Counted from the first letter of the stretch, positions 32,484 through 41,531 are shown. The stretch is DNA of 52,531 bases from Chitiniphilus shinanonensis DSM 23277 (GCF_000374805.1 NZ_KB895335.1:191515-244045); one strand, 5' to 3'. Notes: generated by a model from the letters alone, not told the origin. A program made the numbers and translations.

Positions 32484-33397
32484 ACGCCATCCTGCGCCCG
32501 GCGACGCCGGACGACCTGGCACGGGTCTGTGCCTGGGCCGAGGATGCCGAGACGCTGTATTTCATGTTTCCGGCGGCGCGGTTCCCGCTGACGCCCGAGC
32601 AATTGCAACAGGCGCTGGCGCAACGTCACGCCGCCAGCGTGCTGGAGATCGACGGCCAGCCCGCGGGTTTCGCCGACTTCATCGCCCTCGCGCCCGAACT
32701 GCCGGCGACGCTGGGCCACGTGATCGTCGACCCCGCCCGGCGGCGCCAGGGCGTGGGCCGCGCGCTGGTCGAGGCGATGTGCCGGCTGGCGTGGCGCCAG
32801 GGCGCCGTCGATATCCACGCCACCTGCTTCGACCGCAACGCCCCGGCGCTGGCGCTGTACCAGCGGCTCGGCTTCGCCCCGGTGGGCTGGCGGCAACGCA
32901 CCGACTACGCCGGTCGCACGCACCTGGCCTTCGACCTGGCCCGACCGCCGCGCGCGGCGGATACCGAGGACGGCGTCGACTACGACGACGACCCGGCACG
33001 CATCGACTTCGACTGGCTGACCGGGCAACTGGCGCAGACCTACTGGTCGCCGGGCATCGGCCGCCCCAAAGTGGAGCTGGCGGCGCGGCACAGCACGGTG
33101 GTGATGGCCGCGTATGCCGAAGGCCGCCAGATCGCCTACGCCCGCGTGCTGTCGGACGGCAACCGCTTCGGCTATCTGGCCGACGTGATCGTCGACCCCG
33201 CCTGGCGCGGCCGCGGCATCGCCACCCGCCTGCTGCAACGCATCCTGGCGCACCCCCGCATCGCCCACGTCGAGAACTGCTACCTGATGACCTTCGACGC
33301 CCACGTCGTCTACCGCCCCCTCGGCTTCGAGGTCTATCCCCGCCCGGAACGCTTCATGTGGCGCGGCCGACCGGCGACCAACGCGGGCGGGCGATAA
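32480..33397 (+). CDS. Tandem GNAT protein (two fused acetyltransferase domains)
   Basis: A 305-residue protein with two complete GNAT domains. Domain 1 (about 1-150) has the acetyl-CoA motif VIVDPARRRQGVGRALVEAM. Domain 2 (about 165-295) has VIVDPAWRGRGIATRLLQRI and ends with YRPLGFEVYPRPERFMWRG. Between them is an acidic DTEDGVDYDDDPA linker that reads like the natural start of an independent GNAT protein, so this looks like a gene fusion. The GTG start overlaps the preceding stop. Substrates unknown. Confidence 0.85.
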   Translation: MNAILRPATPDDLARVCAWAEDAETLYFMFPAARFPLTPEQLQQALAQRHAASVLEIDGQPAGFADFIALAPELPATLGHVIVDPARRRQGVGRALVEAMCRLAWRQGAVDIHATCFDRNAPALALYQRLGFAPVGWRQRTDYAGRTHLAFDLARPPRAADTEDGVDYDDDPARIDFDWLTGQLAQTYWSPGIGRPKVELAARHSTVVMAAYAEGRQIAYARVLSDGNRFGYLADVIVDPAWRGRGIATRLLQRILAHPRIAHVENCYLMTFDAHVVYRPLGFEVYPRPERFMWRGRPATNAGGR

Positions 33398-33737
33398 AGA
33401 CGAAGTCCGGGAACACAGAGAACACAGAGAACACAGAGAACACAGAGAACAGCCTGGAGATTGCCCCCCGCCCGATCCAGCCCAGCCGTCGGTTCGGCGA
33501 CGCCATCGATTCCACAACGCCAATTAGCTCACCCTCCGAGCAAAGCGAGGCTCCCTCGCGGCGGCGAGGGCGGGGGGAGTGGAATCAATCAGGAGAGAGC
33601 CGATACCCGCACTCCAACAACGTTGCGCACCCGGCTTTGCCGGGGGCTTGCGACACGCGAAGAACCACCGGCGTTACCCCGCACCCCCCAGGCTCTCGCT
33701 ATAATCCGCCCTTTGGACGCACGGGAAAAACCACGCC
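33398..33737. other. 340-base gap upstream of purC
   Basis: Holds the 9-mer repeat (33412-33447), several GC-rich self-complementary blocks (for example CCCGGC-TTT-GCCGGG near 33631) and a TATAAT at 33700-33705 that should be the purC -10; a recognisable -35 is missing. I see no gene in it. Confidence 0.6.
33412..33447. repeat. AACACAGAG tandem repeat (family B-like)
   Basis: Four perfect copies of the nine-base unit AACACAGAG and a partial fifth. The unit is the core of family B ends, so this is probably a broken and expanded half of such an element. Confidence 0.88.
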
Positions 33738-34616
33738 ATGTCCGGCCTGACCACCACCCAACTGACCAGCCTGAAGAAGATCTACTCCGGCAAGGTGCGC
33801 GATCTGTACGAGATCGACGCCGACCGCATGCTGATGATCGCCACCGACCGGCTGTCCGCCTTCGACGTCATCCTGGCCGAGCCGATCCCGGACAAAGGCA
33901 AGATCCTGACCGCGATTTCGAACTTCTGGTTCGACCTGCTCAAGGACGAAGTGCCCAGCCACTTCACCGGCGAGCGCGCCGAGGACGTGGTATCCGCCGC
34001 CGACCGCCCGCAGGTGGAAGGCCGCGCCGTGGTGGTCAAGCGGCTGAAGCCGGTGCCGGTGGAAGCCATCGTGCGCGGCTATATCGCCGGCTCGGGCTGG
34101 AAGGAATACAAACAGCAGGGCACCGTGTGCGGCATCGCGCTGCCGGCCGGCCTGCAAGAGGCCGACAAGCTGCCCGAGCCGATCTTCACCCCCAGCACCA
34201 AGGCGGCCGTGGGCGACCACGACGAGAACATCAGCTACGCGCGCTGCGAGGAGATCCTGGGCGCCGAGCTGGCCGCCAAGGTGCGCGACACCGCCATCGC
34301 GCTCTACCGCAAGGCGTCGGAGTACGCCGCCACCCGCGGCATCATCATCGGCGACACCAAATTCGAGTTCGGCCTGGACGAAAACGGCACGCTGACGTTG
34401 ATGGACGAAGCGTTGACGCCCGACTCCAGCCGCTTCTGGCCGGCCGACCAGTACCGCCCCGGCACCAACCCGCCGTCCTACGACAAGCAGTTCGTGCGCG
34501 ACTGGCTGGAATCCACCGGCTGGAACAAGACCCCGCCCGCGCCGGCGCTGCCGCAGGACGTGGCCGACAAGACCGCCGCCAAGTATCGCGAAGCGCTGGA
34601 ACGGCTGGTGGGCTGA
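33738..34616 (+). CDS. purC: Phosphoribosylaminoimidazole-succinocarboxamide synthase
   Basis: A 292-residue SAICAR synthase of purine synthesis. It joins CAIR and aspartate using ATP. Motifs: [17 protein letters not shown] at the ATP loop, [37 protein letters not shown], and the C-terminal [32 protein letters not shown]. The long form (about 290) is usual in betaproteobacteria. A perfect terminator follows, so it is transcribed alone. Confidence 0.97.
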   Translation: MSGLTTTQLTSLKKIYSGKVRDLYEIDADRMLMIATDRLSAFDVILAEPIPDKGKILTAISNFWFDLLKDEVPSHFTGERAEDVVSAADRPQVEGRAVVVKRLKPVPVEAIVRGYIAGSGWKEYKQQGTVCGIALPAGLQEADKLPEPIFTPSTKAAVGDHDENISYARCEEILGAELAAKVRDTAIALYRKASEYAATRGIIIGDTKFEFGLDENGTLTLMDEALTPDSSRFWPADQYRPGTNPPSYDKQFVRDWLESTGWNKTPPAPALPQDVADKTAAKYREALERLVG

Positions 34617-34634
34617 GCTCCCGTCATCCATCGC

Positions 34635-34660
34635 AAAGGCCGGGGCAACCCGGCCTTTTT
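34635..34660 (+). terminator. Intrinsic terminator of purC
   Basis: AAAGGCCGGG-GCAA-CCCGGCCTTT plus TT: 10-bp perfect stem, GNRA-like loop and five T in all, 18 bases after the purC stop. Confidence 0.92.
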
Positions 34661-34778
34661 GCTTGGCTTGGCCACGACAACGCATCGAGTGCAGCTGCAA
34701 CCATCGGTTACAACGATTCCCCGTGCCGCCCAAAGCGGAAAGCGTTATCGTCGCAGCACTGATAGCGGGAGGGAATAC

Positions 34779-35393
34779 GTGTATTACGGAGAACGCTTCA
34801 ACAGTTACAGCCACCTGGCCGGCTCCGCGCTGGCCCTGGTCGGCACCGTGCTCGCCATCGTCTGGGCCAGCCTGAGCGGCGATCCGTGGAAGATCGTCGG
34901 TGTATCGGTCTACGGCTTCACCCTGATGTCGCTGTACACCATCTCCACGCTCTACCACTCGCTGCGCGGCCGCGCCAAGCAGGTGTTCCAGCGGCTGGAC
35001 CATTGCGCGATCTACCTGCTGATCGCCGGCAGCTACACCCCGTTCACCCTGGTGACGCTGCACGGCGGCTGGGGCTGGAGCCTGTTCGGCATCAACTGGG
35101 GCCTGGCGGTGATCGGCATCGTGCAGGAACTGTGGATCGGCCATCGCACGCGCATCTTCTCGCTGCTGATCTACGTGCTGATGGGCTGGCTGATCCTGGT
35201 GGCCATGGGTCCGCTGGTGGCCGCGCTACCGCATGCCGGGCTGCTGTGGCTGGCAGGCGGCGGGCTGTTCTACACCGTGGGCATCGTGTTCTTCATCTTC
35301 GACGAGAAGATCCGCCACGGTCACGGCATCTGGCACCTGTTCGTGCTGGCGGGCAGCATCTGCCAGTACATCAGCATTGTGGGGTATGTGTGA
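34779..35393 (+). CDS. Hemolysin III / PAQR-family membrane protein
   Basis: A 204-residue, seven-helix membrane protein of the HlyIII/YqfA (PAQR-like) family. Motifs: GERFNSYSHLAG (conserved Ser/His), STLYHSLRGRAKQVFQRLDHCAIYLLIAGSYTPF, and H-x-x-x-H near the C-terminus in HGHGIWHLFVLAGS, which are the family metal-site residues. The GTG start at 34779 has GGGAGGG six bases upstream; the longer frame upstream lacks support. Haemolysis is the historical name; the cellular role is unclear. Confidence 0.88.
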   Translation: MYYGERFNSYSHLAGSALALVGTVLAIVWASLSGDPWKIVGVSVYGFTLMSLYTISTLYHSLRGRAKQVFQRLDHCAIYLLIAGSYTPFTLVTLHGGWGWSLFGINWGLAVIGIVQELWIGHRTRIFSLLIYVLMGWLILVAMGPLVAALPHAGLLWLAGGGLFYTVGIVFFIFDEKIRHGHGIWHLFVLAGSICQYISIVGYV

Positions 35394-35402
35394 GGGACGG
35401 CT

Positions 35403-35520
35403 GGGAAGAGGGAAGGGGGAAGGGGGAAGGGGGAAGGGTAACGACAAAGGTAGTAGGCAGATTCCGACAGCGCAAAATGCTCACGAAGGCACCCTTCTCC
35501 CTTCCCTCTTCTCCCTTCCC
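35403..35520. repeat. Family C purine-rich palindrome, copy 3
   Basis: Purine arm GGGAAGAGGGAAGGGGGAAG (extended by further GGGGGAA units) and pyrimidine arm ACCCTTCTCCCTTCCCTCTT enclose a 50-base mixed centre. It ends directly against the terminator at 35521. Confidence 0.85.
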
Positions 35521-35550
35521 AAAAAAGGCGCCCCAAAGGGCGCCTTTTTT
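35521..35550. terminator. Bidirectional intrinsic terminator
   Basis: AAAAAAGGCGCCC-CAAA-GGGCGCCTTTTTT, a 13-bp perfect stem. It overlaps the last bases of the TauE gene and serves the convergent hemolysin III side too. Confidence 0.92.
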
Positions 35551-36355
35551 ACGTCAATTGCCACGCCATCCGCGTCGCCAGGACGATCAGCAGCGCGGCG
35601 AAGCATTTCTTCAGCACCGGCACCGGCAGGCGTTGCGCGGCGGCGGCGCCGGCCTTGGCCAGCGGGAAGCTGGCCACGGCGATGCCGAACAGCGCCGGCA
35701 GGTAGACGAAGCCCAGGCTGCCCGCGGGCAGGGTGCTCTGGCCCCAGCCGCTGACCACGTAGCCGACGGCGCCGGCCACGGCGATCGGCAGGCCGATGGC
35801 GGCCGACGTACCGATGGCCGCCTTCACCGGCACGTTGTGCCAGGCCAGGAACGGCACCGACATCGAACCGCCGCCAATGCCCACCCAGCTCGACACCAGG
35901 CCGATCACGCCGCCCCACAGGCTCATGCCGCGCCAGCCCGGCAGTTGCCGGTGCGGCTTGGGCTTGGCGTCGAGCAGCATCTGGGCGGCGACCACGTAGG
36001 CGAAGGCGACGAAGAACCACTTCAGCGCCACGTCGCTGAGCAGGCCGGCGAACTGCGCGCCGGCAAAAGTCCCGAGCAGGATGCCGGGGGTGATCGCGCG
36101 GAACGCCGGCCAGCGCACGTTGCCGCGCGCATGGTGTGCCCGCAGGCTGGAGATCGAGGTGACGACGATGGTGGCGAGCGAGGTGCCGAGCGCCAGGTGC
36201 TGCGCATGCAGGTCGGCGACACCGAGCGCGTGGAACACGAACAGCAGCGCCGGCACGATCACCAGCCCTCCCCCCACGCCCAGCAGGCCGGCGAGGAAGC
36301 CGGCGACCACGCCCACGCCGAGGCAGGCCGCCAGCACTGGCCACCACGCGCTCAT
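35549..36355 (-). CDS. TauE/SafE-family sulfite/anion exporter
   Basis: A 268-residue membrane protein with eight or so helices in two repeats, each with the family glycine pattern (GFLAGLLGVGGGLVIVPALL and GLVSSWVGIGGGSMSVPFL). The family exports sulfite, sulfoacetate or related organic anions; the substrate here is unknown. The ATG overlaps the stop of the BASS-type transporter gene (ATGA), so the two are cotranscribed. Confidence 0.9.
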   Translation of the reverse strand: MSAWWPVLAACLGVGVVAGFLAGLLGVGGGLVIVPALLFVFHALGVADLHAQHLALGTSLATIVVTSISSLRAHHARGNVRWPAFRAITPGILLGTFAGAQFAGLLSDVALKWFFVAFAYVVAAQMLLDAKPKPHRQLPGWRGMSLWGGVIGLVSSWVGIGGGSMSVPFLAWHNVPVKAAIGTSAAIGLPIAVAGAVGYVVSGWGQSTLPAGSLGFVYLPALFGIAVASFPLAKAGAAAAQRLPVPVLKKCFAALLIVLATRMAWQLT

Positions 36356-37338
36356 GCGCCCTCCCGCGCGGCGCGCTCGGCGTAGCGCCGCGCCAGCATC
36401 GAGCACACCACCAGTTGCAACTGGTGATAGAACATGATCGGCAGCACCACCAGCCCCAGCGCCGGGTGTCCGGCGAACAGCAGCTTGGCCATCGGGATGC
36501 CGCTGGCCAGGCTCTTCTTGGAGCCGCAGAACACGGCGGTGACCTCGTCGGCGCGGGAGAAGCCGGCCAGCCGGCTGCCCAGCGTGGTCGCCAGCAGCAC
36601 CAGCAGCAGCAGCACGCCCACCGCCAGCCCCACGCCCAGCAGCATCCACCACGCGTAGTCGCGCCACAGCCCGGCGGCGGTGGAGTCGCAGAACGACGAA
36701 TAGACGATCAACACGATGACCGCCTTGTCGATCCTGCCGATCACCGCGCGATGGCGGTTGATGAAATCGGCCAGCCACGGCCGCAGCGCCTGGCCGACCA
36801 CGAACGGCAGCAGCAGTTGGGTGGCGATGTCGAGCATGGCCTGGCCCAGCGGCAGGCCGTGGCCGCTGGTGCTGACCATCAGCCCCACCAGCAGCGGCGT
36901 GGCGATCATGCCGATCAGGCTGGACAACGAGGCGTTGAAGATCGCCGCCGGCACGTTGCCGTGGCCCAGGCTGGTCATCGCCACCGACGAGGAAATGGTC
37001 GACGGCAGCGCGGTCAGGTAGAAGATGCCCAGCAGCAGGTCGGGCGGCACGCGGCCCTGGGCGGCCCACACCGCGCCGCCGCCCAGCAGCGGGAACAGCA
37101 CGAAGGTGCTGGCCTGGACGAACAGGTGCAGCCGCCAGTGGCTGAAGCCCTGCTTCAGCCGCTCGCGCGACAGCGCGGCGCCGTGCAGGAAGAACACCAG
37201 CGCGACGCCCAGGTTGGTAACGACGCCCAGGTGCAGCGGCCCGTCGCCGGTGCCGAGTTCTGGGCGCAGCAAGGCCAGGCCGATGGCGATCAGCATGGCG
37301 AGGAGAAAGCCGTCGAGGCGGCGCAGGATTCGGGTCAT
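36352..37338 (-). CDS. Bile acid:sodium symporter-like transporter (YfeH type)
   Basis: A 328-residue protein with about ten helices matching the SBF-like family of putative Na+-dependent transporters. Motifs: NLGVALVFFLHGAALSRERLKQG, FYLTALPSTISSSVAMTSLGHGNVPAAIFNASLSSLIGM, and AVFCGSKKSLASGIPMAKLLF, the last typical of the YfeH branch. The solute is unknown. It is upstream of and coupled to a TauE-type permease. The 168-base gap behind it, up to the chemoreceptor gene, shows GC-rich self-complementary stretches and no gene. Confidence 0.88.
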   Translation of the reverse strand: MTRILRRLDGFLLAMLIAIGLALLRPELGTGDGPLHLGVVTNLGVALVFFLHGAALSRERLKQGFSHWRLHLFVQASTFVLFPLLGGGAVWAAQGRVPPDLLLGIFYLTALPSTISSSVAMTSLGHGNVPAAIFNASLSSLIGMIATPLLVGLMVSTSGHGLPLGQAMLDIATQLLLPFVVGQALRPWLADFINRHRAVIGRIDKAVIVLIVYSSFCDSTAAGLWRDYAWWMLLGVGLAVGVLLLLVLLATTLGSRLAGFSRADEVTAVFCGSKKSLASGIPMAKLLFAGHPALGLVVLPIMFYHQLQLVVCSMLARRYAERAAREGA

Positions 37339-37506
37339 GGGCGTGCAGCATAACGGCGCGCGCCGGCCCGGGCCAAGCCGGAATTACCCCGACGCCGGCG
37401 TGTCGGTGCAACACGGCAAGCCGCGTGTGGCAAGGCGTGCAGCCCCGCGCCCGCCTGCCGTGCACGATGCCCCGGACCGCCGGGTCGGGGCGGAAAGAAT
37501 CTCCGG

Positions 37507-39132
37507 TCAGACGCGGTAGCGCGCCATCTCCTCGCTCATGCGCGCGGTCAGGCCGTCCAGGCGGTGCGCCGCGTCCGCGGTATGGCCGGCGGCGGCGTTG
37601 TTCTCCTCAGCGATCTGGGCGATGCGTTCCACCTGCTGGGCGATGTTGGTGCTGGCCTGTGCCTGCTCGCGGATCGCGTTGGCGATGTCCGCCACCATCG
37701 CCACCGCGTCGTTGGCGCGGTCGCGGATGCGGATGATGGTGTCGCCCGCCTGCTCGGCGCGGTCGGCGCTGTCGGCCACGCTGGCGGCGACGCCGTCGAT
37801 GTGCTCGACCACGCGCAACGCGCCGCGCTGCACGCCGCCGATCATGCGGTCGATCTCGGCGGTGGCCTGGGTGGTGCGCTCGGCGAGCTTGCGCACTTCG
37901 TCGGCCACCACGGCAAAGCCGCGGCCCTGCTCGCCGGCACGCGCGGCCTCGATGGCGGCGTTCAGCGCCAGCAGGTTGGTCTGATCAGCGATGTCCTTGA
38001 TCACGCCGGCCACGCTGCCGATGCGGCTGGCCTCCTCGCGCAGCTGGTCCACGTCGCCCGCCGCCTCGCGCACGGTCTCGACGGCGGCCTTGGTGCGGGT
38101 GACGCCGTCCAGGATCACCTGCTCGCCTTCGGCCGCCAGGTCGCCCGCCTGGCGCGACAGGCTGCTGGCCTCCTGCGCCCGGTCGCCCACGTGGTTGATG
38201 CTGACGGTGAGCTGCTCGATGGTGGCGGCGATGGCCGACGCCGACTCGGACGCCAGCGATGCGCTGCGCGCCACTTCGTCGGCGGTGCCCGACAACTCGC
38301 GCGACGACTCGGCGACGCCGCCGACCCCCTGCCCGATGTTGCGGAAGCTGGCCTGCAAGGTCTCGAGCAGCCGATCCAGCGCCCGCGCGGTCTCGCCGAT
38401 CTCGTCCTGCGCGGTGGAGCCGACGCGGGTGGTGAAGTCCAGGCGGCTGGCGACGGCGGCGGTCGCGTCGCGCGCGGTGGCCAGCGGGCCGGTGATGGAG
38501 CGATACAGCAGGAAGCCGATCCCCAGCACCAGCATCGCGCATACGCCGATCACCACCAGGGTGAGGGTGCGCGCTTCGTTGTAGGCGTTGTCGGCATCGG
38601 TGCGCGCTTGGGCCGCGCCCTGCTGGCTGTCCTCGACCACCGTGTCGATGGTGTCGGCGATCTTCTTGGCGGCGGCGGTGGCGGCCGGGTCGCTGACCGG
38701 GGCCGGATGCTCCGGGTCCATGGCGCGCGACAGTTCCAGCATGTGCTGCACCGCCTGCATGTATTCGCCGACCGCGGCGTCGAGCACGTCCGCGGTGCGC
38801 AGGTCATCGGGCGGCAATGGCAGCTTGCGGTATTCGTCGAGCAGGTCATCCAGCTTCTTGCGCTGCGCGACGATGGCGACGTCCGCCTTCTGCTTGTCCG
38901 CCAGTTCGTGCGCGGCGATATGCCGCACCACCTCCAGCCGCAATCCGACCATGGTGCCGTTCAGTTCGCGGGCGATGTCCACCGCCGGCAGACTGACGTC
39001 GCTGATGTGCAGCACGTGTTCCTGCACCCGCGACACCTCGCGCAACGACAGCCAACCCAGCAACCCCAATGCCAGCACGGCGACGGCGATCAGCGCGCCC
39101 AGCCGTCGGCCGACGGTTATTCCTTGTGCCAT
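37507..39132 (-). CDS. Methyl-accepting chemotaxis protein
   Basis: A 541-residue transmembrane chemoreceptor: helix 1 at about 12-28, a four-helix-bundle periplasmic sensor (about 30-190), helix 2 (about 191-211), HAMP, and the cytoplasmic signalling bundle. The hairpin tip IKDIADQTNLLALNAAIEAARAGEQGRGFAVVADEVRKLAERT is the invariant CheA/CheW-contact region. The C-terminus lacks a CheR-tethering pentapeptide. The ligand is not evident. No che genes are nearby, so it is an orphan receptor. Confidence 0.94.
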   Translation of the reverse strand: MAQGITVGRRLGALIAVAVLALGLLGWLSLREVSRVQEHVLHISDVSLPAVDIARELNGTMVGLRLEVVRHIAAHELADKQKADVAIVAQRKKLDDLLDEYRKLPLPPDDLRTADVLDAAVGEYMQAVQHMLELSRAMDPEHPAPVSDPAATAAAKKIADTIDTVVEDSQQGAAQARTDADNAYNEARTLTLVVIGVCAMLVLGIGFLLYRSITGPLATARDATAAVASRLDFTTRVGSTAQDEIGETARALDRLLETLQASFRNIGQGVGGVAESSRELSGTADEVARSASLASESASAIAATIEQLTVSINHVGDRAQEASSLSRQAGDLAAEGEQVILDGVTRTKAAVETVREAAGDVDQLREEASRIGSVAGVIKDIADQTNLLALNAAIEAARAGEQGRGFAVVADEVRKLAERTTQATAEIDRMIGGVQRGALRVVEHIDGVAASVADSADRAEQAGDTIIRIRDRANDAVAMVADIANAIREQAQASTNIAQQVERIAQIAEENNAAAGHTADAAHRLDGLTARMSEEMARYRV

Positions 39133-39420
39133 GTGTATCCCCGGTGATTGTTATCCACGCCATGACATCGGCGTATCTGCCGAGTATAGAAGCGCCGGGC
39201 GGACGTTGTATCGCTGGGGAAAGCCGCCTTGACAGCAGAAAAACCTTCAATAAAACCAACGGATTAGCATGTAACGCACAACCAATGCGCAGGGAATTTC
39301 AAACACGGCAAGGCAGTAGGCAGCCCAGCCCTGGCAAGGCGGCGGAACAGAGGAAAAACCGGGTGAGGCAGGCGGTGCCCCGGCACCCCGGTGCGGGTGG
39401 TCGGGGCGCCGTGCGTCGGC

Positions 39421-39873
39421 TCAGTCGAGCAACGCCAGGATGTCGCGCCATTCAGCCTCGGACACCGGGGTGATCGACAGCCGGTTGCCCCGTTGCAGCA
39501 CCTGCATGCCCGCCAGCGTGGGCAGGCGGCGCATCTCGTCCAGCGACAACAGCCGCGTCCTGCGCACGAAGCGCACGTCCACCTGCTGCCAGCGCGGCTG
39601 GTCGGCGGTGGACTTGGGGTCGAAGTACTTGGATTCGGGATCGAACTGGGTGGGATCGGGATACGCCAGCCGGCTGACCTCGGCGATGCCCGCGACGCCC
39701 GGTTGCGGGCAACTGGAGTGATAGAACAGCACGCCGTCGCCCAGCGCCATCGCGTCGCGCATGAAGTTGCGCGCCTGATAGTTGCGCACGCCGTACCAGC
39801 CGACCTCGCCCATCCGTTCCAGGTCGTCGATCGATACGTCGTCCGGTTCCGATTTCATCAGCCAGTAGCGCAT
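39421..39873 (-). CDS. EVE-domain protein
   Basis: A 150-residue protein of the EVE/thymocyte-protein-like fold, PUA-related. MRYWLMKSEPDDVSIDDL, GVRNYQARNFMRDAMALGDGVLFYHS and GVAGIAEV are family hallmarks; such domains bind modified nucleobases in DNA or RNA. The ATG is at the family start; the upstream frame is a shadow. It is not linked here to a restriction or RNA-modification gene. Confidence 0.92.
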   Translation of the reverse strand: MRYWLMKSEPDDVSIDDLERMGEVGWYGVRNYQARNFMRDAMALGDGVLFYHSSCPQPGVAGIAEVSRLAYPDPTQFDPESKYFDPKSTADQPRWQQVDVRFVRRTRLLSLDEMRRLPTLAGMQVLQRGNRLSITPVSEAEWRDILALLD

Positions 39874-40174
39874 GCCTGCCCCCTTGTTCGTCGCGCCGCC
39901 ACGATGCGGGCAAGCCGGAAGCTTGGCAAGGGGCGTTCGTCTTTTGGGCCAAGTTTGGCTGCGGCGTGCGTTGGGGGGCTTTGCCGAAGGGACGGAGCGG
40001 GTTCGCAGGGGCAGCAAAAATGGGCAGCTCCCGGCGCTGTTTTCGGGTGCACGCCCTTTTCGTGTGACGGCGCCTTCCGGGCCCCGCTGGCAAGGCGTCC
40101 AAGCGCAGACAGTACAAGCCGTACGGCAAGCGCAGGACAACGCAGCCAGCGGGGCTCGGAATACGCCGGGCCAG
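39874..40174. other. 301-base gap with a palindromic element
   Basis: No gene is visible. The region is rich in short inverted pairs and contains the 75-bp palindrome at 40081-40155. The remaining part has broken coding-like texture without a continuous plausible protein. Confidence 0.5.
40081..40155. repeat. 75-bp imperfect palindrome
   Basis: Perfect 11-base inverted ends (GCCCCGCTGGC / GCCAGCGGGGC), a GTAC pair at the centre, and a direct repeat AAGCGCAG in each half. It reads like a REP/BIME-type intergenic element at the 3' side of the minus-strand TauE gene. One copy here. Confidence 0.65.
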
Positions 40175-40957
40175 CTAAAAGGTGTCCCAGATCAGTTTGC
40201 TCAGCAACACCAGCGCCAGCACCAGGAACAGCCTGCGGATCCACGCGTTGCCGCCACGCAGCGCCAGCCGGCTGCCGACCTGCGCGCCGGCGATATTGGC
40301 CAGCGCCATCGGAATCGCCAGGCCGAAGATCACCATCTTGGCCGGGATGAAGAACGCCAGCGAGGCAAGGTTGGTGGCCAGGTTGACCACCTTGGCCGAT
40401 GCCGACGCGCGCAGGAAGTCGAAGTGGAAGAAACGGATGAACAGGAAGATCAGGAACGAGCCGGTGCCGGGGCCGAAGAAGCCGTCGTAGAAACCGATGG
40501 CCGCGCCGATCGCCAGCCCGACGTACAGGTCGCGACGGGTCAGCGGCCGGCCTGCGTCCTGGTTGCCGAAGGCCGGCTTGAACCAGGTGTAGAGCAGCAT
40601 CGCCGCCAGCAGCACGATCACCAGCGGCCGCACCGCCTGCGCCGGCAACAGATGGATGGCGCGCGCGCCGAGGTAGGCGCCGCAGAATGCCGCCACGGCG
40701 CTGGGCAACAGCAGGTGCCAATCCAGCTTCACCTGCCGCGCGTAGCGCCAGGTGGCCGATGCGGTGCCCATGACGGCGGCGAACTTGTTGGTACCCATCA
40801 GCGCGGCCGGGATCTCGCGCGGCAGCACGGCGAACAGCCCCGGCACCAGGATCAGGCCACCACCGCCGACGGCGGCGTCCACCAGTCCGGCGGTGAACGC
40901 CAGCGGCAGCAGGATCAGCAATTGGGAGGGCAGGAAGGCAAGCAGGTCGGCGAGCAT
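40175..40957 (-). CDS. TauE/SafE-family permease (YfcA type)
   Basis: A 260-residue membrane protein with eight helices and the YfcA-branch motifs LAFTAGLVDAAVGGGGLILVPGLF and GAAIGFYDGFFGPGTGSFLIFLFIRFFHFDFLRASASAKVVNLATNLASL. Substrate unknown, probably a small organic or sulfur anion. The ATG begins MLADLLAFLPSQLLI; the 15-residue upstream extension lacks support. It is only distantly related to the other TauE gene in the window. Confidence 0.9.
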   Translation of the reverse strand: MLADLLAFLPSQLLILLPLAFTAGLVDAAVGGGGLILVPGLFAVLPREIPAALMGTNKFAAVMGTASATWRYARQVKLDWHLLLPSAVAAFCGAYLGARAIHLLPAQAVRPLVIVLLAAMLLYTWFKPAFGNQDAGRPLTRRDLYVGLAIGAAIGFYDGFFGPGTGSFLIFLFIRFFHFDFLRASASAKVVNLATNLASLAFFIPAKMVIFGLAIPMALANIAGAQVGSRLALRGGNAWIRRLFLVLALVLLSKLIWDTF

Positions 40958-41110
40958 GGCGGGATGATGCCGGCTGCGCCCCGCCCGCACCAGTGCCAGC
41001 AACCCCTATCCGTGCAGCAACGGGCGCCTTGCGCCGACCGGAGCGGCTTCATAACATAGCGGTCTCATCGGCCACGCCACCGGACGCGGCCCTGCAACCG
41101 TGGAGTTCCT

Positions 41111-41470
41111 ATGACCAAGATCGGGCTGATCGCCCTGCTGTTCGTCAGCGCCGCCGCCCACGCCGCGCCCGACCTCGCCTGTTACCAGTCGTCCGCCAAC
41201 AAGCGCACCTACTGCATCGACCGTGCCGAAGCCACCGGCAGCGGCGCGATGCGCGCGGCGCCGACGTATCAACTGGAAGAAGACGGCTCCAGCAAGCCCA
41301 CTGGCCTGTCGGTCCTCGCCAATTGCGAAAGCAAGAAGACCGGCCTGCTCGACGCCAAGGGCAACGACATCACCGGCGGCCGCACCCCATCGCCGGTCGC
41401 CACCGCGCTGTCGGAAACGTTGTGCAAGCTGCCCACGCCGAAGAACAACCCGCTGCTGCCGGTGCTGTGA
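41111..41470 (+). CDS. Small secreted protein, 119 residues (hypothetical)
   Basis: Has a clear Sec signal peptide, MTKIGLIALLFVSAAAHA, cleaved before APDL. The mature part is about 100 residues with four cysteines (DLACYQ, TYCID, NCESK, TLCKL), which could form two disulfides in the periplasm. Codon use and a strong terminator downstream support it as a real gene. I do not recognise the family. Confidence 0.78.
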   Translation: MTKIGLIALLFVSAAAHAAPDLACYQSSANKRTYCIDRAEATGSGAMRAAPTYQLEEDGSSKPTGLSVLANCESKKTGLLDAKGNDITGGRTPSPVATALSETLCKLPTPKNNPLLPVL

Positions 41471-41487
41471 GCGTAGGTTGTTCCATG

Positions 41488-41514
41488 AAAAACGCCGCTT
41501 TCGCGGCGTTTTTT
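41488..41514. terminator. Bidirectional intrinsic terminator
   Basis: AAAAACGCCGC-TTTC-GCGGCGTTTTTT between the convergent small secreted protein and mnmE. Confidence 0.92.
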
Positions 41515-41531
41515 GTTGGGCGGCGTTCCGG

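Noticed and set aside
33412-33447. CRISPR-like array
   Set aside because: Units are nine bases with no spacers. No cas genes in the window.
39133-39420. Flagellar sigma-28 promoter for the chemoreceptor
   Set aside because: A TCAAG / GCGATA pair exists on the minus strand but the -10 lacks a base of GCCGATA; too weak to list.
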